Source of the DNA: Aestuariivita sp049276915
GTDB taxonomy: Bacteria; Pseudomonadota; Alphaproteobacteria; Rhodobacterales; Rhodobacteraceae
Reading direction: 5' to 3'
DNA length: 64,000 nucleotides
Assembly (NCBI RefSeq): GCF_049276915.1
Contig: NZ_JBASXK010000104.1
Location: forward strand, 4,893-68,892
Numbering within the stretch: the stretch's first letter is position 1; the number at the start of each line of letters is the position of its first letter. The notes below the pieces were generated by a model, which saw only the letters and a program-made list of their open reading frames with translations, was not told the DNA's origin and did not search any database. The position numbers were made by a program, and so were the translations under genes. This document shows positions 41,730 to 50,317 of the stretch, piece after piece.

Positions 41730-42893
41730 TCAGCCCATTGCTGCCATCATCTCGCGTCCGATCAGCATCCGGCGGATTTCGGATGTGCCGGCTCCGATCT
41801 CCATCAGCTTGGCATCGCGAAAGATCCGACCCACGGCATTGTCGCTGAGATACCCGGCACCGCCCATGGCCTGCACCGCCTGATGCGCCTGCGTCATGGC
41901 CACTTCGGATGCATAAAGACAGCAAGCCGCCGCATCCTGTCGCGTGACCTCACCGCGATCACAGGCCTTGGCGCATTCATAGACATACGCGCGCGCTGAA
42001 TTCATGGCCGTGTACATATCGGCCAGCTTGCCCTGCATCAGCTGAAACGAACCGATGGGCTGACCGAACTGCTTGCGCTCGGCCATATAGGGCATGATCT
42101 CATCAAGGCAGGCGGCAATGATGCCGGTGCCGATCCCGGCCAGCACGACCCGTTCGTAATCCAGACCAGACATCAACACGGCCACGCCGCGGCCCTCTTC
42201 CCCGAGCACGTTCTCAAACGGCACCTGCACATCTTCAAAGATGAGTTCGGCGGTGTTCGAGCCGCGCATGCCGAGCTTGTCGAAATGGGGCGAGGTCGAG
42301 AATCCGACCATGTCCTTTTCGATCAGAAAGGCGGTGATTCCTTTCGATCCGCCATCGGGGTCGGTCTTGGCATAAACCACCAGCGTGTCGGCATCCGGCC
42401 CGTTGGTGATCCAGTATTTGTTGCCGTTCAGACGGTAGTGATCATTGCGCTTTTCAGCGCGTAGCTTCATCGACACCACATCCGATCCGGCACCGGCCTC
42501 GGACATGGCCAGCGCGCCCACATGCGCGCCCGAGACCAGCCCCGGCAGATATTTCTGCTTTTGCGCCTCTGTGCCGTTCAGCTTGATCTGGTTCACGCAC
42601 AAATTCGAATGGGCACCGTACGACAGCGACACCGAGGCCGAGGCCCGCGCAATTTCCTCAACGGCGATCACATGGGCAAGATATCCCATGCCCGCGCCGC
42701 CATAGGCTTCGTCGACCGTGATGCCCAGAAGGCCCAGGTCACCCATCTCGCGCCACAGCTCATTGGGGAAGGCATTCTTGGCGTCGATCTCGGCGGCCAT
42801 CGGCTTGACGCGCTCTTGCGCCCAGCGGTGCACCATCTCACGCAGGGCATTGACGTCTTCGCCCAGATCAAACTGCAGGGTGGCGTTGAACAT
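41730..42893 (-). CDS. liuA: Isovaleryl-CoA dehydrogenase
   Basis: A 387-residue FAD acyl-CoA dehydrogenase that oxidises isovaleryl-CoA to 3-methylcrotonyl-CoA. The ACAD motifs are MSEAGAGSDVVSM (130-142), the KYWITNG segment near 160-165, and QAMGGAGYLSDNAVGRIFRDAKLMEIGAGTSEI. Glu247 in MSGLDYERVVLAG corresponds to the catalytic base position of isovaleryl-CoA dehydrogenases. The ATG at 42893 (MFNATLQFDLG) is the family start and lies 24 bp past the predicted operator. It is separated from liuB by inverted ompW. Confidence 0.93.
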   Translation of the reverse strand: MFNATLQFDLGEDVNALREMVHRWAQERVKPMAAEIDAKNAFPNELWREMGDLGLLGITVDEAYGGAGMGYLAHVIAVEEIARASASVSLSYGAHSNLCVNQIKLNGTEAQKQKYLPGLVSGAHVGALAMSEAGAGSDVVSMKLRAEKRNDHYRLNGNKYWITNGPDADTLVVYAKTDPDGGSKGITAFLIEKDMVGFSTSPHFDKLGMRGSNTAELIFEDVQVPFENVLGEEGRGVAVLMSGLDYERVVLAGIGTGIIAACLDEIMPYMAERKQFGQPIGSFQLMQGKLADMYTAMNSARAYVYECAKACDRGEVTRQDAAACCLYASEVAMTQAHQAVQAMGGAGYLSDNAVGRIFRDAKLMEIGAGTSEIRRMLIGREMMAAMG

Positions 42894-42916
42894 GGATTGG
42901 CTCTCCGGATATTTAT

Positions 42917-42930
42917 TGAACGCTTGTTCA
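42917..42930. promoter_or_regulatory. Palindromic site at the liuA start region
   Basis: TGAAC-GCTT-GTTCA (plus-strand reading) has 5-bp arms and a 4-bp spacer. It abuts the -10 element and lies where transcription would begin, so it is well placed for a repressor. The regulator is not identified, and no regulator gene is adjacent. Confidence 0.45.
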
Positions 42931-42958
42931 TATAACGGATGTCGGGCCATCAGGTCAA
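42930..42958 (-). promoter_or_regulatory. Candidate sigma-70 promoter of liuA
   Basis: On the minus strand TTGACC (42953-42958) and TTATAT (42930-42935) are 17 bp apart. The palindrome at 42917-42930 lies immediately downstream of the -10. Confidence 0.5.
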
Positions 42959-43039
42959 GCAAAGCCCGCCGCCCTGCTGAAGGATCAGCCCGGCCCGCTG
43001 TCAGAGTTTCGAAAATTCCCTTGGGATAGCCGCAGGGAT

Positions 43040-44233
43040 CTAGCTGCCCTGAAACACCGCCCCGACTTCGGCACGAATGATCCGCGCGATCAAACGACAA
43101 TCTTCCAGCGAAAATGTCAGCGGCACGCGCATGTCCAGAATTCCCGCAAGAATGCGATCGGTATCCGGCATAGGCTGAGATGGCGCATAGCGCCAGCTGT
43201 CATAGCGCGAGGTGAAGCCCTTGGGTTCGGGCGCACCGAACCATTTCAGTTCGACACCACGCCCGGCGCAGCGGCGGACGACTTCGCCTATGCGATCCCC
43301 GCTCCAGTCCAGCAAAAGAAACTGGATCGAGGAGCCCACAAAGCTTTCTTGTTGGGGCCTTTCGATCACGGTGAGGCCGGGCGTGCCGCGAATCCCGTCT
43401 TCGAGCGTTTCATACCGTTCGTTCCAACGCGCCACATTCTCGTCCAGACCGCGCAATTGCGGGCGCAGGATCGCCGCGCGCAGGTTGTCCATCCGGCTTG
43501 AGATATTGGGCGTGTCGTATTTCACCCGCTCGAACACCTCCGGCGGTGGGGCCGCAAGGTGGCGCTCATAGAGCATGTAGGATCCCGACAGCATGATCGC
43601 GCGGGCCGCAAGATCGGGATCATCGGTGACCAGAAAACCGCCCTCGCCCGAATTCACATGTTTGTAGGTCTGGCAGGAATAACAGCCCGCGACCCCATGA
43701 CGACCCGAGGGCACCCCGTTCCACGCAGCACCCATGGTATGGGCACAATCCTCGATCACCTGAACACCGGCGGCGTCGCAGATGGCCATGAGCCTGTCCA
43801 TATCGCAGATATGGCCGCGCATATGGCTGAGCAGCAGCACTTTGGCCTGACCGGCCTTTGCCTCAAGATCAGAGAGATCAATGGTCAAATCGCTGGTGAC
43901 GCCCACGAAGACGGGGCGCGCGCCAACCGCCGCAATCGCACCCGGTACAGGTGCCAGCGTGAAGGCATTGGACAGAACCGGATCACCGGGCTGAACGCCA
44001 ATAGCGCGCAGAGCGGTTGTCATCGCGGACCCGCCCGAGGCGACCGCCAGGGCGTATTTTGCACCGAGCTGTGCGGCGAACTCCTGTTCGAGCAGGGCCG
44101 TTTCGCCCAGTTCGTCGCCAGCCAGGTTATAGCGATGGATACGACCGCTGCGCAGGACAGCCAAAGCCGCCTCGATTCCGTCTTCCGGAATGGGCTCTTG
44201 TTGGGTGAAACTGCCGGCAAAAATCTCGGTCAT
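43040..44233 (-). CDS. DegT/DnrJ/EryC1/StrS family aminotransferase-like protein
   Basis: A 397-residue PLP-fold enzyme of the sugar aminotransferase family. The Lys of the Schiff base is Lys191 in SCQTYKHVNSGEGG, and the Asp interacting with pyridine nitrogen is in VIEDCAHTMGA near 160-170. These enzymes usually aminate keto-sugars for surface polysaccharides or make secondary metabolites. Neighbours (isovaleryl-CoA dehydrogenase, phosphatase) do not identify the substrate. It lies 146 bp from the liuA start. Confidence 0.82.
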   Translation of the reverse strand: MTEIFAGSFTQQEPIPEDGIEAALAVLRSGRIHRYNLAGDELGETALLEQEFAAQLGAKYALAVASGGSAMTTALRAIGVQPGDPVLSNAFTLAPVPGAIAAVGARPVFVGVTSDLTIDLSDLEAKAGQAKVLLLSHMRGHICDMDRLMAICDAAGVQVIEDCAHTMGAAWNGVPSGRHGVAGCYSCQTYKHVNSGEGGFLVTDDPDLAARAIMLSGSYMLYERHLAAPPPEVFERVKYDTPNISSRMDNLRAAILRPQLRGLDENVARWNERYETLEDGIRGTPGLTVIERPQQESFVGSSIQFLLLDWSGDRIGEVVRRCAGRGVELKWFGAPEPKGFTSRYDSWRYAPSQPMPDTDRILAGILDMRVPLTFSLEDCRLIARIIRAEVGAVFQGS

Positions 44234-44285
44234 AGGATGGTTTTAAGCGATGCGGGGGCTTGGTCAATGGCCCATCGCGCCGATT

Positions 44286-44957
44286 TCAGCGCGCAGGTCC
44301 GATCAGGCGGGCCACCGTCTCGGGCAAATGCGCAAAATCCGAAAGCAGCGCTTCGGGCGCGAGTTCGGCCATATCCTCACCTGATGGTCCGAAAGTCACC
44401 AGCACCGAGGGCACACCTGCCGCGGCGGCGGTTTTTCTATCGGTATCGCTGTCACCGATCAGGCAGGTCAGCGCAGGATCTCCGCCCGCGCGCCGCGCCG
44501 CTTCGCGCAGCGGCTCGGGATCGGGCTTGCGCACCGCCAGCGTATCCGCCCCGATCATCGAGGCGAACGCATCGCGAATGCCCATGCGTGTCAAAAGCGT
44601 TTCCGCCAGCCCTTCGGGTTTGTTGGTGCAGATGCCCACGCCATAACCCGCAGTTTTCAGCGCCTCGACCGCGTCCATCGCCCCGGGATAAAGCACCGTG
44701 TGATGGTCAATGGCTTCGCCGTAAGCCTCGAGCAGGACCGGATAATACCGCGCGATGACATCGGCATCGAATTGCCCCACCCGCTCCAATCCGCGTGTGA
44801 GCATCATGCGGCCACCACGCAGGGCTATGCCTGCGTCCCGACCAGGTTCGAGCACATCGCCCAGCCCCATCTGCCGAAAACAGACATTGGCTGCGGCGAT
44901 CAAATCGCCACTGGTGTCGGCCAGAGTTCCGTCCAGATCAAAGATCACGGTCCGCAT
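44286..44957 (-). CDS. gph: HAD-family phosphatase, probable phosphoglycolate phosphatase
   Basis: A 223-residue HAD hydrolase with the nucleophile motif VIFDLDGTLADT (Asp7 and Asp9), a cap domain, then GVGICTNKPEGLAETLL (motif II) and LIGDSDTDRKTAAAAGVPSVLVTFG (motifs III/IV). Gph recycles 2-phosphoglycolate formed during DNA repair and metabolism. The family has other activities, so the assignment is likely rather than certain. The ATG at 44957 is the family start, divergent from glmU. Confidence 0.8.
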   Translation of the reverse strand: MRTVIFDLDGTLADTSGDLIAAANVCFRQMGLGDVLEPGRDAGIALRGGRMMLTRGLERVGQFDADVIARYYPVLLEAYGEAIDHHTVLYPGAMDAVEALKTAGYGVGICTNKPEGLAETLLTRMGIRDAFASMIGADTLAVRKPDPEPLREAARRAGGDPALTCLIGDSDTDRKTAAAAGVPSVLVTFGPSGEDMAELAPEALLSDFAHLPETVARLIGPAR

Positions 44958-45029
44958 GATTGCCCTCCCATCGGCGTCTTTCCGCGCGCAACTGTTGCAA
45001 TCCGCAACCCGAATTGATGCCAGCCCCTG

Positions 45030-45057
45030 TTGCACAACGGCGTCAGCGAGATAAAAC
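45030..45057 (+). promoter_or_regulatory. Candidate promoter of glmU-glmS
   Basis: TTGCAC (45030-45035) and TAAAAC (45052-45057) have a 16-bp spacer. The predicted start is about 24 nt before glmU at 45088. Confidence 0.45.
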
Positions 45058-45087
45058 GGGCGCAGCGAAAAGACAAAGAGAAAAGCA

Positions 45088-46443
45088 ATGAGCACAGCGC
45101 TAGTCATCCTGGCCGCAGGCAAAGGCACACGGATGAATTCGGATCTGCCCAAGGTTCTGCATCCCATCGGACAGGCACCGATGCTGGCGCATGCGTTGCG
45201 CGCGGGTCAGTCGCTTGAGCCCGAGCGCACGGTTGTTGTGGCCGGACATGAGGCGGAGTTGGTGCAGAACGCCCTAAGCGATCTGAGCCAAGACGCTCAG
45301 GTGGTCCTGCAAGTCGAACAACTGGGCACGGCCCATGCTGTGGCGCGGGCTCAGGATGCCCTGAACGGGTTTTCCGGCAATGTGATCATCCTTTATGGCG
45401 ACACGCCGTTCATCCAGCCCGAAACACTTGAGGCGATGATCGCCGCGCGCGCCTCGCATGATGTTGTGGTCCTTGGCTTTGAGGCCGCGGATCCCGCGCG
45501 CTATGGGCGCCTTGTGATGGAGGGTGGCGATCTGGCGCGCATCGTCGAGTTCAAGGACGCATCGCCTGAAGAGCGCGATATAAACCTTTGCAATAGCGGC
45601 CTTATCTGTTGCGATGCCAGGGTTCTTTTCGAGCTTGTTGATACTGTCGATAACAAGAATGCCTCGGGCGAATACTATCTCACGGATATTGTCGGGATCG
45701 CGCGGGACAAAGGCCTGTCGGCAACGGTCGTGACCTGCGATGAAAGCGAAACGCTTGGGATCAACTCGCGCGTCGAGCTTGCCCGGGCCGAGGTGATTTT
45801 CCAGTCACGTGCCCGGGCGGCGCTGATTGAAGATGGCGTTATGCTGATGGCCCCCGACACCGTGCACCTGGCACTGGACACGGTGATCGGTCGCGATGCG
45901 GTGGTCGAACCGAACGTGGTGTTCGGACCCGGCGTTACCGTCGAATCCGGAGCCACCATCCGCGCCTTTTCCCATCTGGAAGGCTGCCATGTCAGCCGCG
46001 GTGCGGTTGTCGGGCCATATGCCCGCCTGCGTCCAGGCACAGAACTGGCCGAAGACACGCGGATTGGCAATTTCGTTGAAATCAAGAACGCAACCCTTGC
46101 CGAAGGGTCCAAGGTCAATCACCTCAGCTATATCGGTGATGCCCGGATCGGAGCCTTCAGCAACATCGGTGCTGGGACCATCACCTGCAACTATGACGGC
46201 GTGATGAAGCACCAAACCGAAATCGGAGCGCGGGTGTTCATTGGCTCGGACACGATGTTGATCGCACCCGTACGCATTGGTGATGACGCCATGACAGGCT
46301 CGGGCAGCGTCATCACACAGGACGTCGAAGCCGGTGCCCTGGCATTGAGCCGCCCGGCACAGGTGAACAAACCGGGTGCTGCAATCAAGCTGAATGACAT
46401 TCTTAAACACAGGAAGAAACAACGCGATAAGGGTCAAAGCTGA
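45088..46443 (+). CDS. glmU: Bifunctional GlcNAc-1-P uridylyltransferase / GlcN-1-P acetyltransferase
   Basis: GlmU makes UDP-GlcNAc for peptidoglycan and LPS. The 451-residue protein begins with VILAAGKGTRMNSDLPKVLHPIG (pyrophosphorylase), and the C-terminal left-handed beta-helix includes GPYARLRPGTELAEDTRIGNFVEIKN and SYIGDARIGAFSNIGAGTITCNYDG. Its stop overlaps the glmS start. Length matches the family. Confidence 0.97.
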   Translation: MSTALVILAAGKGTRMNSDLPKVLHPIGQAPMLAHALRAGQSLEPERTVVVAGHEAELVQNALSDLSQDAQVVLQVEQLGTAHAVARAQDALNGFSGNVIILYGDTPFIQPETLEAMIAARASHDVVVLGFEAADPARYGRLVMEGGDLARIVEFKDASPEERDINLCNSGLICCDARVLFELVDTVDNKNASGEYYLTDIVGIARDKGLSATVVTCDESETLGINSRVELARAEVIFQSRARAALIEDGVMLMAPDTVHLALDTVIGRDAVVEPNVVFGPGVTVESGATIRAFSHLEGCHVSRGAVVGPYARLRPGTELAEDTRIGNFVEIKNATLAEGSKVNHLSYIGDARIGAFSNIGAGTITCNYDGVMKHQTEIGARVFIGSDTMLIAPVRIGDDAMTGSGSVITQDVEAGALALSRPAQVNKPGAAIKLNDILKHRKKQRDKGQS

Positions 46444-48263
46444 TGTGTGGTATCGTTGGAGTTCTGGGCAACCACGAGGCAGCCCCTATCCTGGTAGAGG
46501 CGCTCAAACGCCTTGAGTATCGCGGCTATGACAGTGCCGGGATTGCAACCGTGAATGATGGACACCTTGAGCGTCGCCGCGCTCTGGGCAAGCTGGTCAA
46601 TCTGTCTGATCTTCTTGTGCATGAACCGCTGGCAGGCAAGTCCGGCATCGGCCACACTCGCTGGGCCACCCATGGTGCCCCTTCGGTGACAAACGCCCAT
46701 CCACATCGTGCAGGGCCGGTGGCGGTTGTTCACAACGGGATCATCGAGAACTATCGCGACATTCGCGCCAAACTGGCTGAGCACGGCATCGGTTTCCAGA
46801 CCGAAACCGATACCGAGACCGTCGCACTTCTTGCACATTACTATATGGATCAGGGTGCCAATGCGGTCGAGGCCGCATTTCAGACGCTGGACCGGCTGGA
46901 AGGTGCCTTTGCGCTGGCATTCCTTTTTGACGGCGAGGACGATCTGATCGTTGCGGCCCGCAAAGGATCTCCGCTGGCCATCGGTCATGGAGATGGCGAG
47001 ATGTTTGTCGGCTCGGATGCCATCGCGCTGGCGCCTCTGACGGACCGGATCACCTATCTGGAAGAAGGCGACCGCGCGGTTGTCACACGAGCCGGCATGC
47101 AGATCCGCGACAGCAGGGGCGATCTGGCCAATCGGCCCATCAAGGTCGTCTCGATCGATAACACCCGCGTCGACAAGGCGGGGCACAAACACTTCATGGC
47201 AAAGGAAATCGCCGAGCAACCCAAGGTGATCGGCGAAGCGATCCAAAGCTACCTGGGCAGCGATGGCAACATCGACTTCCCCGGGGAAGCCATTGATTTC
47301 AATACCATTGACCGGATCGTCATGGTCGCCTGCGGCACAGCCTACTATGCCTGCCTAGTTGCGAAATACTGGTTCGAGCAAATCGCCCGTATTCCCGTCG
47401 AAGTCGATATCGCGTCCGAGTTCCGGTATCGCGAGCCGCCCATATCAAAAGGCACGCTGGCCATGTTCGTCAGCCAATCGGGCGAGACCGCGGATACGCT
47501 GGCAGCCCTGCGGTATTGCGTGGACAAGGCCGATAGAATTGTCTCGGTCGTCAATGTACCAGAAAGCTCCATCGCCCGGGAAAGCGACCTTGCCCTGCCG
47601 ATCCATGCCGGTGTCGAAGTCGGCGTGGCGTCGACCAAGGCCTTCACCTGCCAGATCACCGTTCTGTTGATGTTGGCCCTGAAAGCCGCCGAGCAGCGCA
47701 CAGAGGTCAGCGCCGATGAGCGCGCCGATACCGTCAGTGCGCTGCGCGCAATTCCGTCGATCATCAGCCAGGCGCTGGATCAGAATGAGGCGATCCGCAA
47801 GGCAGCCATTCGTTTGTCCGAATCTCGGGATGTGCTGTTTCTGGGCCGCGGGCTGATGTACCCCCTGGCTCTTGAAGGTGCGCTTAAACTGAAAGAAATC
47901 AGCTATATACACGCCGAAGCTTATTCATCAGGTGAACTCAAGCATGGCCCCATCGCATTGATCGACAAACATATGCCGGTCGTTGTCATGGCCCCGCGCG
48001 ACGCCTTGTTCGACAAGACCGTGTCGAACATGCAGGAGGTCATGGCACGCAAGGGCAAGGTTATCCTTATATCGGACGATGCCGGTATCGCAGAAGCCGG
48101 TCAGGATGTCTGGACGTCCATCCGCATGCCCACGGTGCCGCCGCTTTTGACGCCGCTGCTCTATGCCATTCCCGCGCAGCTTCTGGCCTATCATACTGCG
48201 GTGGCCAAAGGCACGGATGTGGACCAGCCCCGCAACCTCGCCAAATCCGTGACTGTGGAATAG
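46443..48263 (+). CDS. glmS: Glutamine--fructose-6-phosphate aminotransferase (isomerizing)
   Basis: GlmS makes glucosamine-6-phosphate, the precursor of UDP-GlcNAc. The 606-residue protein starts MCGIVGVLG (Cys2 is the glutaminase nucleophile), has RWATHGAPSVTNAHPH, and two SIS domains with SQSGETADTLAALRYC and VGVASTKAFTCQITVLL. The end NLAKSVTVE is conserved. It overlaps glmU (TGATG), so substrate supply and use are co-expressed. No glmS ribozyme was sought or seen. Confidence 0.98.
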   Translation: MCGIVGVLGNHEAAPILVEALKRLEYRGYDSAGIATVNDGHLERRRALGKLVNLSDLLVHEPLAGKSGIGHTRWATHGAPSVTNAHPHRAGPVAVVHNGIIENYRDIRAKLAEHGIGFQTETDTETVALLAHYYMDQGANAVEAAFQTLDRLEGAFALAFLFDGEDDLIVAARKGSPLAIGHGDGEMFVGSDAIALAPLTDRITYLEEGDRAVVTRAGMQIRDSRGDLANRPIKVVSIDNTRVDKAGHKHFMAKEIAEQPKVIGEAIQSYLGSDGNIDFPGEAIDFNTIDRIVMVACGTAYYACLVAKYWFEQIARIPVEVDIASEFRYREPPISKGTLAMFVSQSGETADTLAALRYCVDKADRIVSVVNVPESSIARESDLALPIHAGVEVGVASTKAFTCQITVLLMLALKAAEQRTEVSADERADTVSALRAIPSIISQALDQNEAIRKAAIRLSESRDVLFLGRGLMYPLALEGALKLKEISYIHAEAYSSGELKHGPIALIDKHMPVVVMAPRDALFDKTVSNMQEVMARKGKVILISDDAGIAEAGQDVWTSIRMPTVPPLLTPLLYAIPAQLLAYHTAVAKGTDVDQPRNLAKSVTVE

Positions 48264-48325
48264 CGCTTCGGGCGGGTGATCGCTCAGACAGACTGCCGGA
48301 GCAGAAACCGACAAACGGTCCCGGC

Positions 48326-49045
48326 CTAGCTTCGCCGATACAGCACATCGCCGTGGCGCGGAACCTGCGGATAGCGATGTGAGACCAGGCGATAGCCATG
48401 CGCCCTGAAATGCGCGTCGATCTGATCGAAGGTGGCACCGCCGTCATACATCGGCACGCGGCTGACCTCGCATTTGCACAGCTCGAACGCCTCAAGACCG
48501 TCGCCCAGCCCCTTGAGCACCTCGAACTCGTGGCCCTGCACATCCAGCACCAACAAGGGGCGGACGGCCTGTGTCGGGTCAATCTTGTGGCGCGCAAGGA
48601 TCTCGGGCAGGGATCGCGTGGTCATTTCCAGCACTTCGCCAGTCTCGCCGGCCTCGGGAAAGCGTGCTTTCAATGTGTCTGTTGCGCGGTGGACCGACGA
48701 AGACGCCCCGTCCCCTTTGAAGCGATGGAACGACAGCGCGTCCCCATCGCTGGCCGACACCAGAGCGTTCTCGGCCATATGGCGCGCGGGGCCATCATGG
48801 GCGGTAAGCACAGTGGTGAGTTTTGCGTATGTGTCGGGATCGGCCTCGATCCAGAGCACTGATTTTGCGCCATATCCCTCATAGAGGGTGGCATCTTCGG
48901 CCCAATGCGCGCCCACATGTACCACCAGATCGACAGGGGCCAGGCGATCCATCATCAGTTCGTATTTCGAGGCGCGGAAATATTTCCGCCAGCTTTGCGG
49001 CACCATCCGCTTGACGCCGCGCTCGAGCCCTTTGAGAACATGCAT
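48326..49045 (-). CDS. FkbM-family methyltransferase
   Basis: A 239-residue protein with a SAM-binding fold: LVVHVGAHWAEDATLYEGYGAKSVLWIEADP (motifs I and II), and later VRPLLVLDVQGHEFEVLKGLGD, the DVQG segment typical of FkbM-type O-methyltransferases. These often methylate sugars of surface polysaccharides. The ATG at 49045 (MHVLKGLERG) is preceded by AAGGGG. It is convergent with glmS and divergent from the AlkD-like gene. Confidence 0.82.
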   Translation of the reverse strand: MHVLKGLERGVKRMVPQSWRKYFRASKYELMMDRLAPVDLVVHVGAHWAEDATLYEGYGAKSVLWIEADPDTYAKLTTVLTAHDGPARHMAENALVSASDGDALSFHRFKGDGASSSVHRATDTLKARFPEAGETGEVLEMTTRSLPEILARHKIDPTQAVRPLLVLDVQGHEFEVLKGLGDGLEAFELCKCEVSRVPMYDGGATFDQIDAHFRAHGYRLVSHRYPQVPRHGDVLYRRS

Positions 49046-49110
49046 ATGGTTGCCCCTTTGCCGTTTGGTGGTGGATAGCAGGGCAAACCGGGCCAAGAAA
49101 GGGCTTTGCG

Positions 49111-49785
49111 ATGCACGACCGATATCTGGACGACATGCGCGCGCTGGCCGATCCCGAACGCGCCGAACAAATGGCGGCCTATCACAAGGCCAATCGCGTC
49201 TATCTTGGCCTGTCCAATCCGCAGATCAACGAACTGACCAAAACCTGGCGCGCTGCACTTTCGCTGGACGATCGCCTTGCGCTTGCCCAAGGGCTCTGGA
49301 CCACGGACATCTATGAGGCCCGTCTGGCCGCGGCCAAGCTGCTGACGCAAGCGCGCATGCGCCCCGATGACGGGGCCTGGCAGTTGATACAGTCCTGGGT
49401 GCCTGATTTCGACAGTTGGGCCATCGCGGATCACGCCTGCATGGCCGGGCAGCGGCGTCTGCTGGCAGATCCGGGCCGTCTGGACGAGGTCGAGCTCTGG
49501 ACACGGTCCGATCATATGTGGACGCGCCGCGCGGCTTTGGTGATCACCCTGCCCTGGACCAAACAGAATCACCCCAAGCCCGACGACCTGGCACGCCGGG
49601 ACCGGATCTTGGGCTGGGCCGCGGAACATGTGCCGGATCGGGACTGGTTCATTCAGAAAGCCATCGCATGGTGGCTGCGTGAATTATCCAAGCATGATGC
49701 CCAGCGCACAGCTGAGTTTCTGCGCAATCACGGTGACCAGATGAAGCCCTTTGCCCGCAAGGAAGCGGGGCGATACCTTGGGTGA
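49111..49785 (+). CDS. DNA alkylation repair protein (AlkD-like)
   Basis: A 224-residue alpha-helical HEAT-like repeat protein. The N-terminal half has MAAYHKANRVYLGLSNPQINELTKTWR; the middle has WQLIQSWVPDFDSWAIADHAC and the C-terminal part FIQKAIAWWLRELSKHDAQRTAEFL. These match the AlkD/DNA alkylation repair family, glycosylases that remove alkylated bases by shape recognition. Asp-rich WVPDFDSWAIAD probably contains the key Asp. It ends 7 bp from the convergent lipoprotein gene. Confidence 0.82.
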   Translation: MHDRYLDDMRALADPERAEQMAAYHKANRVYLGLSNPQINELTKTWRAALSLDDRLALAQGLWTTDIYEARLAAAKLLTQARMRPDDGAWQLIQSWVPDFDSWAIADHACMAGQRRLLADPGRLDEVELWTRSDHMWTRRAALVITLPWTKQNHPKPDDLARRDRILGWAAEHVPDRDWFIQKAIAWWLRELSKHDAQRTAEFLRNHGDQMKPFARKEAGRYLG

Positions 49786-49792
49786 GGCTTCC

Positions 49793-50230
49793 TCAGGTCG
49801 CCTCGACATTCACCTCGACAAGATCGGTGAGTGACGCGCCCAGCGCCTGCATCGCCCTGACCGAGATCTGGCTGCCCGATCCAACCGGCAGATCCAGCGG
49901 CAAAAGCGTCACCGCCACCACCGTGCCGCGATAGCGCACCTGGCCTGTGCGCTGCTCAGACACCAGCGGCGTCTTGAGCCACATGCCCCCCTCGGCCGGA
50001 TCCCCCAGAGAGACAACCGTCACACCCAGAGACGATCCCGACCCGACCGGCGGCGGCAGAGTGGCGTTGGGCACAATCGCGCCCGTGGCGCTGTCCACAG
50101 GCTCAAGCACGCTTGCCTCGACCGGAGCCGCCGCAGGAAGAACCGAAGGCGCATCGCCCGTGTCACCCAGCCCACGCACAAAGTCGCACCCGGCCACCGT
50201 CAGCATCGAAAGGATCAATATGTATCTCAT
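49793..50230 (-). CDS. Putative lipoprotein
   Basis: A 145-residue protein with a lipobox ending at Cys15 (ILSMLTVAGC), then an Ala/Pro-rich low-complexity region (about residues 25-60), and a compact C-terminal domain (VTVVSLGDPAEGGMWLKTPLVSEQ, with VRYRGTVVAVTLLPLD later). Rhodobacterales homologues are often annotated as D-galactarate dehydratase, which I regard as unsupported by the sequence. The ATG at 50230 is chosen because it begins the signal peptide. Function is unknown. Confidence 0.65.
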   Translation of the reverse strand: MRYILILSMLTVAGCDFVRGLGDTGDAPSVLPAAAPVEASVLEPVDSATGAIVPNATLPPPVGSGSSLGVTVVSLGDPAEGGMWLKTPLVSEQRTGQVRYRGTVVAVTLLPLDLPVGSGSQISVRAMQALGASLTDLVEVNVEAT

Positions 50231-50317
50231 GCAGCAAACCATATCCGCCCGCCCAATTGCCCGCAATTCACAACTGACCTCTTGCAGCCCCGAAAGGTGC
50301 TGGCTACCAATACACCC

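Noticed and set aside
44286..45167. Long N-terminal extension of the phosphatase gene to 45167
   Set aside because: It would overlap the glmU start and promoter region. The conserved start VIFDLDGT follows the ATG at 44957.
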